In this document: piece by piece, positions 24,600 through 26,736 of the stretch
Numbering within the stretch: the stretch's first letter is position 1
Layout: each line of letters begins with the position of its first letter
Notes under the pieces: generated by a model
What the model saw: the letters and a program-made list of their open reading frames with translations, nothing else
What the model was told of the DNA's origin: nothing
The model's database searches: none
Assembly (NCBI GenBank): GCA_050696075.1
Contig: JBOGUF010000145.1
Coordinates: forward strand, 1-26,736
Length of the DNA stretch: 26,736 nucleotides
Origin: JBOGUF01 sp050696075
Lineage (GTDB): Bacteria; Chloroflexota; Chloroflexia; Thermomicrobiales; UBA6265
Reading direction: 5' to 3'
Program-made: the position numbers and the translations under genes

Positions 24600-25988
24600 G
24601 TGAGCGACCCGTTACTGAACCTCCCTCCCCTCGCCGCCCCTCCAAACGCGTACACCCTCGACCTCGTGCAGCCGGAGCGCGTCCGCTGGCTCTCGCGAGG
24701 ACGGCTGGCGGCCGGCAAGATCACCGTCCTCGAAGGTGATCCCGGTCTCGGCAAGAGCACCCTCCTTTGCGAGTGGGCGGCCCGCATCAGCCGGGGCGAG
24801 GCGCTTCCAGACGGCGAACCCGGATCTCCCCGCGGCGTACTCCTCCTCTCGGCCGAGGACGGTTTGGCCGACACCATCCGCCCCCGGCTCGACGCCGCCG
24901 GCGCCGACGTCGAACGGATCGTCGCCCTCGTTTCCATCTCGGACGGCTCGCTCGAAGGGCGCCCGCCGACCATCCCCGGCGACCGCGGCCTGATCGAGCA
25001 GATGGTGACCGAGATTGACGCGGCCCTGGTGGTGATCGACCCGTTGGTCGCTTACCTCGACGGCCAGCTCAACGCCTATCGCGACCAAGACACCCGCCGG
25101 GCATTGGCATCACTCGCCGGACTGGCGGAGCGGACCGGCGCGGCCATACTCCTCGTCCGGCATCTGACCAAGACGACGGGAGGACCGGCGCTCTATCGCG
25201 GCGGTGGCAGCATCGGCATCATCGGCGCCGCCCGTTGCGGTCTCCTCCTCGCCGCCGACCCGGACGACCCGACGGTGCGCGTCCTCGCCCCGACCAAAGG
25301 GAACCTCGCCTTCCCGCCACCCTCACTCGCCTTCCGCCTCGACCCCATCCCCGACGGCGACGCTGCCCGCCTGGTCTGGCTCGGCGAGAGCAAACGTCGC
25401 GCCGACGATCTCGTCAACCCACCCGACCCCAAAGCCCGCACCGAACGTGACGAGGCGAAGGACTGGCTCCGTTTGGTGCTCGCCGACGGCCCGATGGCGG
25501 CGCGGAGGGTGGAGGAAAAAGCACGTCGTGAAGGGATCGCGCCCAAGACATTGCGGAAAGCGCGTGAAGACGTGCAAGTTGTCACGCAGCGTAAAGGCTT
25601 TGGCGCGGGCGCTTCCTATGCCTGGCGCCTGCCGGATGCAGCTCATTTGCGGAAAACCATCATGGACGCTCCATCTCCTGTATCCCGCATCCATGGCGCC
25701 CATGACGCACATGACATCCATGGAGAAGACGAAGGGGGTGGTAGGGAAGACGGTTCTCCCTCATCCATGCTTGCCATGGACGCCATGGATGCCATGGATG
25801 CCATGGTTCCAGGTATACAGGAGATAGGACTGCCATGGCCGGGCCGCGTCGACGAAGGCGTTCCGACACGCTTGCCATTGCCCGACACACCCGCGCCGTG
25901 GGAATTCACCGTACCCGTCACCTGCCTCGACTGCGGCGCCGAGCTACCGCCCGGCAGCAACTACTACTGCGCCTCGTGCGCGGCGTAG
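24600..25988 (+). CDS. RepA-like P-loop ATPase with winged-helix-like region and C-terminal zinc ribbon
   Basis: A 462-residue RecA-fold ATPase of the AAA_25/RepA type found in plasmid, phage and integrated-element replication modules. Walker A GDPGLGKST (46-54), LLSAEDGLADTIRPRL, Walker B-like LVVIDPLVAYLDG, and the strand/loop LLVRHLTKTTGGPALYRGGG are clear. A region near 285-345 (AKDWLRLVLADGPMAARRVEEKARREGIAPKTLRKARE) resembles a DNA-binding helical domain. A low-complexity linker of 3-residue repeats (365-402) follows, then two CxxC pairs (CLDC, CASC) at the very C-terminus. GTG 24600 is chosen for AAAGGAG (24587-24593, 6-nt spacing); the frame is open from 24393. DNA unwinding in replication is inferred from the family. 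Confidence 0.85.
   Translation: MSDPLLNLPPLAAPPNAYTLDLVQPERVRWLSRGRLAAGKITVLEGDPGLGKSTLLCEWAARISRGEALPDGEPGSPRGVLLLSAEDGLADTIRPRLDAAGADVERIVALVSISDGSLEGRPPTIPGDRGLIEQMVTEIDAALVVIDPLVAYLDGQLNAYRDQDTRRALASLAGLAERTGAAILLVRHLTKTTGGPALYRGGGSIGIIGAARCGLLLAADPDDPTVRVLAPTKGNLAFPPPSLAFRLDPIPDGDAARLVWLGESKRRADDLVNPPDPKARTERDEAKDWLRLVLADGPMAARRVEEKARREGIAPKTLRKAREDVQVVTQRKGFGAGASYAWRLPDAAHLRKTIMDAPSPVSRIHGAHDAHDIHGEDEGGGREDGSPSSMLAMDAMDAMDAMVPGIQEIGLPWPGRVDEGVPTRLPLPDTPAPWEFTVPVTCLDCGAELPPGSNYYCASCAA
25692..25806 (+). repeat. 9-nt-period repeats in the ATPase linker (His-x-x and Met-x-x)
   Basis: His365, 368, 371 and 374 (HGAHDAHDIHG) and Met390, 393, 396, 399 and 402 (MLAMDAMDAMDAM) recur every three codons. 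In the second block CCATGG recurs at exact 9-nt steps (25774, 25783, 25792, 25801). CCATGG occurs seven times in 25691-25838, far above chance. The pattern suggests expansion of a short tandem unit, followed by divergence. Confidence 0.8.
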
Positions 25989-26003
25989 CCCTCGACCCAT
26001 TCC

Positions 26004-26031
26004 CCATCACCCATCACCCATCACCCATCAC
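26004..26031 (+). repeat. Four tandem copies of CCATCAC
   Basis: Exact 7-nt units at 26004-26010, 26011-26017, 26018-26024 and 26025-26031, with a degenerate unit before them. They fill most of the 61-nt gap between the ATPase stop and the next gene and end 3 nt before its ribosome site. Confidence 0.85.
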
Positions 26032-26049
26032 CCAGGAAGGAGTTCTCCC

Positions 26050-26610
26050 ATGCCCAAGCTCGATCCCAAAACCTGTGCCGTCCCTGGTTGCTACGGCCCT
26101 CGATTACCGGGCCGGTTCATTTGCTCGTTGCATCTGCACGAAGACGTTGGTCGGCAGGTCCAGGTTGAAGCGCGCCGCTTGGACACCGAGATCCGATTCC
26201 AACAGCGCCGCGAACTCGGTGACTACGGCGCCCTCTACGAGGAACCGCTCCGGGCAATCCTGGAAGATGCCGGCGACAACCTGATGACAACCGACGAGCT
26301 TGGCGCGGTCAGGTACGCCCTCGCGCGGTTGCTCGCCGAAGAGGACGATCCGGGCCAACTCGGCAGCGGCGTCGCCCGCCTCGTCTCCGCCGCCGCGACA
26401 CTGGTCCGCACCCACGTCGCCACGGCCGATCACCCCACGAACCGAGCGATCGCCCGGATTCGCGACGAGCCGAACGCCCTACCCACCGGCGAGCCGCCCG
26501 CGCTGCCGCCTGCATCCGAAACGGAACCGCTCGACCTCCCCGACGAGGGTTGGCCAATGCAACGAGACTGCGGCCCCTTGATCCCGCTCTTCGACGACGA
26601 GGAGGAATGA
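26050..26610 (+). CDS. Hypothetical protein with N-terminal zinc-finger-like motif
   Basis: A 186-residue protein. Cys9, Cys14, Cys25 and His28 (C-x4-C-x10-C-x2-H, in CAVPGCYGPRLPGRFICSLH) could bind one zinc ion. A helical middle (about 33-125, with charged stretches EDVGRQVQVEARRL and TTDELGAVRYALARLLAEED) and a Pro/acidic tail ending FDDEEE follow. No known family was recognised and no membrane segment is present. ATG 26050 follows GGAAGGAG (26035-26042) with 7-nt spacing. It lies 61 nt after the ATPase and is probably in the same transcript. A small DNA-binding or accessory replication role is only a guess from position and motif. Confidence 0.75.
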   Translation: MPKLDPKTCAVPGCYGPRLPGRFICSLHLHEDVGRQVQVEARRLDTEIRFQQRRELGDYGALYEEPLRAILEDAGDNLMTTDELGAVRYALARLLAEEDDPGQLGSGVARLVSAAATLVRTHVATADHPTNRAIARIRDEPNALPTGEPPALPPASETEPLDLPDEGWPMQRDCGPLIPLFDDEEE

Positions 26611-26613
26611 CGT

Positions 26614-26713
26614 AGGCGGAAGGCGGGAGGCGGAAGGCGGCAAAAGGGACGCGGAGGGCGGGGGGCGACGAAGTCGCGGGGTTTTCAACCCCGCGCTCAA
26701 CCTACAAAGCCCC
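26614..26713. repeat. G-rich tandem stretch and terminator-like palindrome at the right edge
   Basis: From 26616 the unit GGCGGAA/GGCGGGA recurs about four times, giving runs of GG and GGG. It is followed by a perfect 9-bp palindrome, CGCGGGGTT (26675-26683) and AACCCCGCG (26687-26695), with a 3-nt loop, and by AGCCC/GGGCT arms (26699-26703, 26709-26713). Lying just past the zinc-finger gene, the palindrome may end the module transcript, though no U-run follows. Confidence 0.5.
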
Positions 26714-26736
26714 GCCCGGGCTGTGGCAATCAACGT

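Noticed and set aside
24161..24973. 270-codon open frame on minus in the right-hand module
   Set aside because: Overlaps the convincing start of the ATPase and the small gene on plus; composition is Ser/Arg-rich and no motif was found.
25692..26031. CRISPR array
   Set aside because: Repeat units are 7 or 9 nt and lie in tandem or in coding sequence, without spacers.

Overview
The window is GC-rich chromosomal DNA with GC-rich third codon positions, frequent GTG starts, good Shine-Dalgarno sites and sigma70-type promoters. The gene set (Lon next to Hsp20, ClpC near RadA, DksA-like/LspA/RluD, a long-tailed ribosomal protein S1, a long-chain polyprenyl synthase) and the 5' end of the 16S rRNA suggest a Chloroflexota-like bacterium, perhaps near Thermomicrobia. 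That placement is inference; no database was searched.

Layout. Positions 1-127 hold the 5' end of a 16S rRNA gene on the minus strand; its operon leaves the window to the left and has a strong promoter at 514-542 and a leader of about 380 nt. A class I glutamine amidotransferase-like peptidase (PuuD type) follows on plus. Then come, on minus, a coupled hsp20-lon pair and a membrane-anchored DUF4015 glycosidase-like protein, and on plus a polyprenyl diphosphate synthase. From 8.0 to 14.7 kb the minus strand carries a degenerate DnaC/IstB-like protein, a nucleoside hydrolase, a ThDP enzyme, glycerate 2-kinase, RluD, LspA and a DksA/TraR-type zinc protein, most joined by 4-nt stop/start overlaps. 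MurG (plus) converges on radA-clpC-rpsA (minus), followed upstream by a class V aminotransferase (minus).

The right end (about 24.1-26.7 kb) differs: all genes are on plus, preceded by a palindrome and hairpins, and comprise a small gene with an apparent frameshift, a RepA-like P-loop ATPase with a 9-nt-periodic linker and a C-terminal zinc ribbon, and a small zinc-finger-like protein. This looks like an accessory or mobile module cut by the window edge; no integrase or attachment site is visible.

The gaps are rich in palindromic, non-coding elements of different sequence (6737-6771, 17555-17682, 22738-22820, 23963-24033, 26675-26695), probably members of dispersed REP-like families. One lies between clpC and radA, genes that are adjacent in Firmicutes stress operons.

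Most genes are housekeeping: proteostasis (Hsp20, Lon, ClpC), DNA repair (RadA), envelope (MurG, LspA, polyprenyl synthase) and translation (16S, S1, RluD). The items most worth following are the right-hand module, the degenerate ATPase, the S1 repeat tail and the palindromes.
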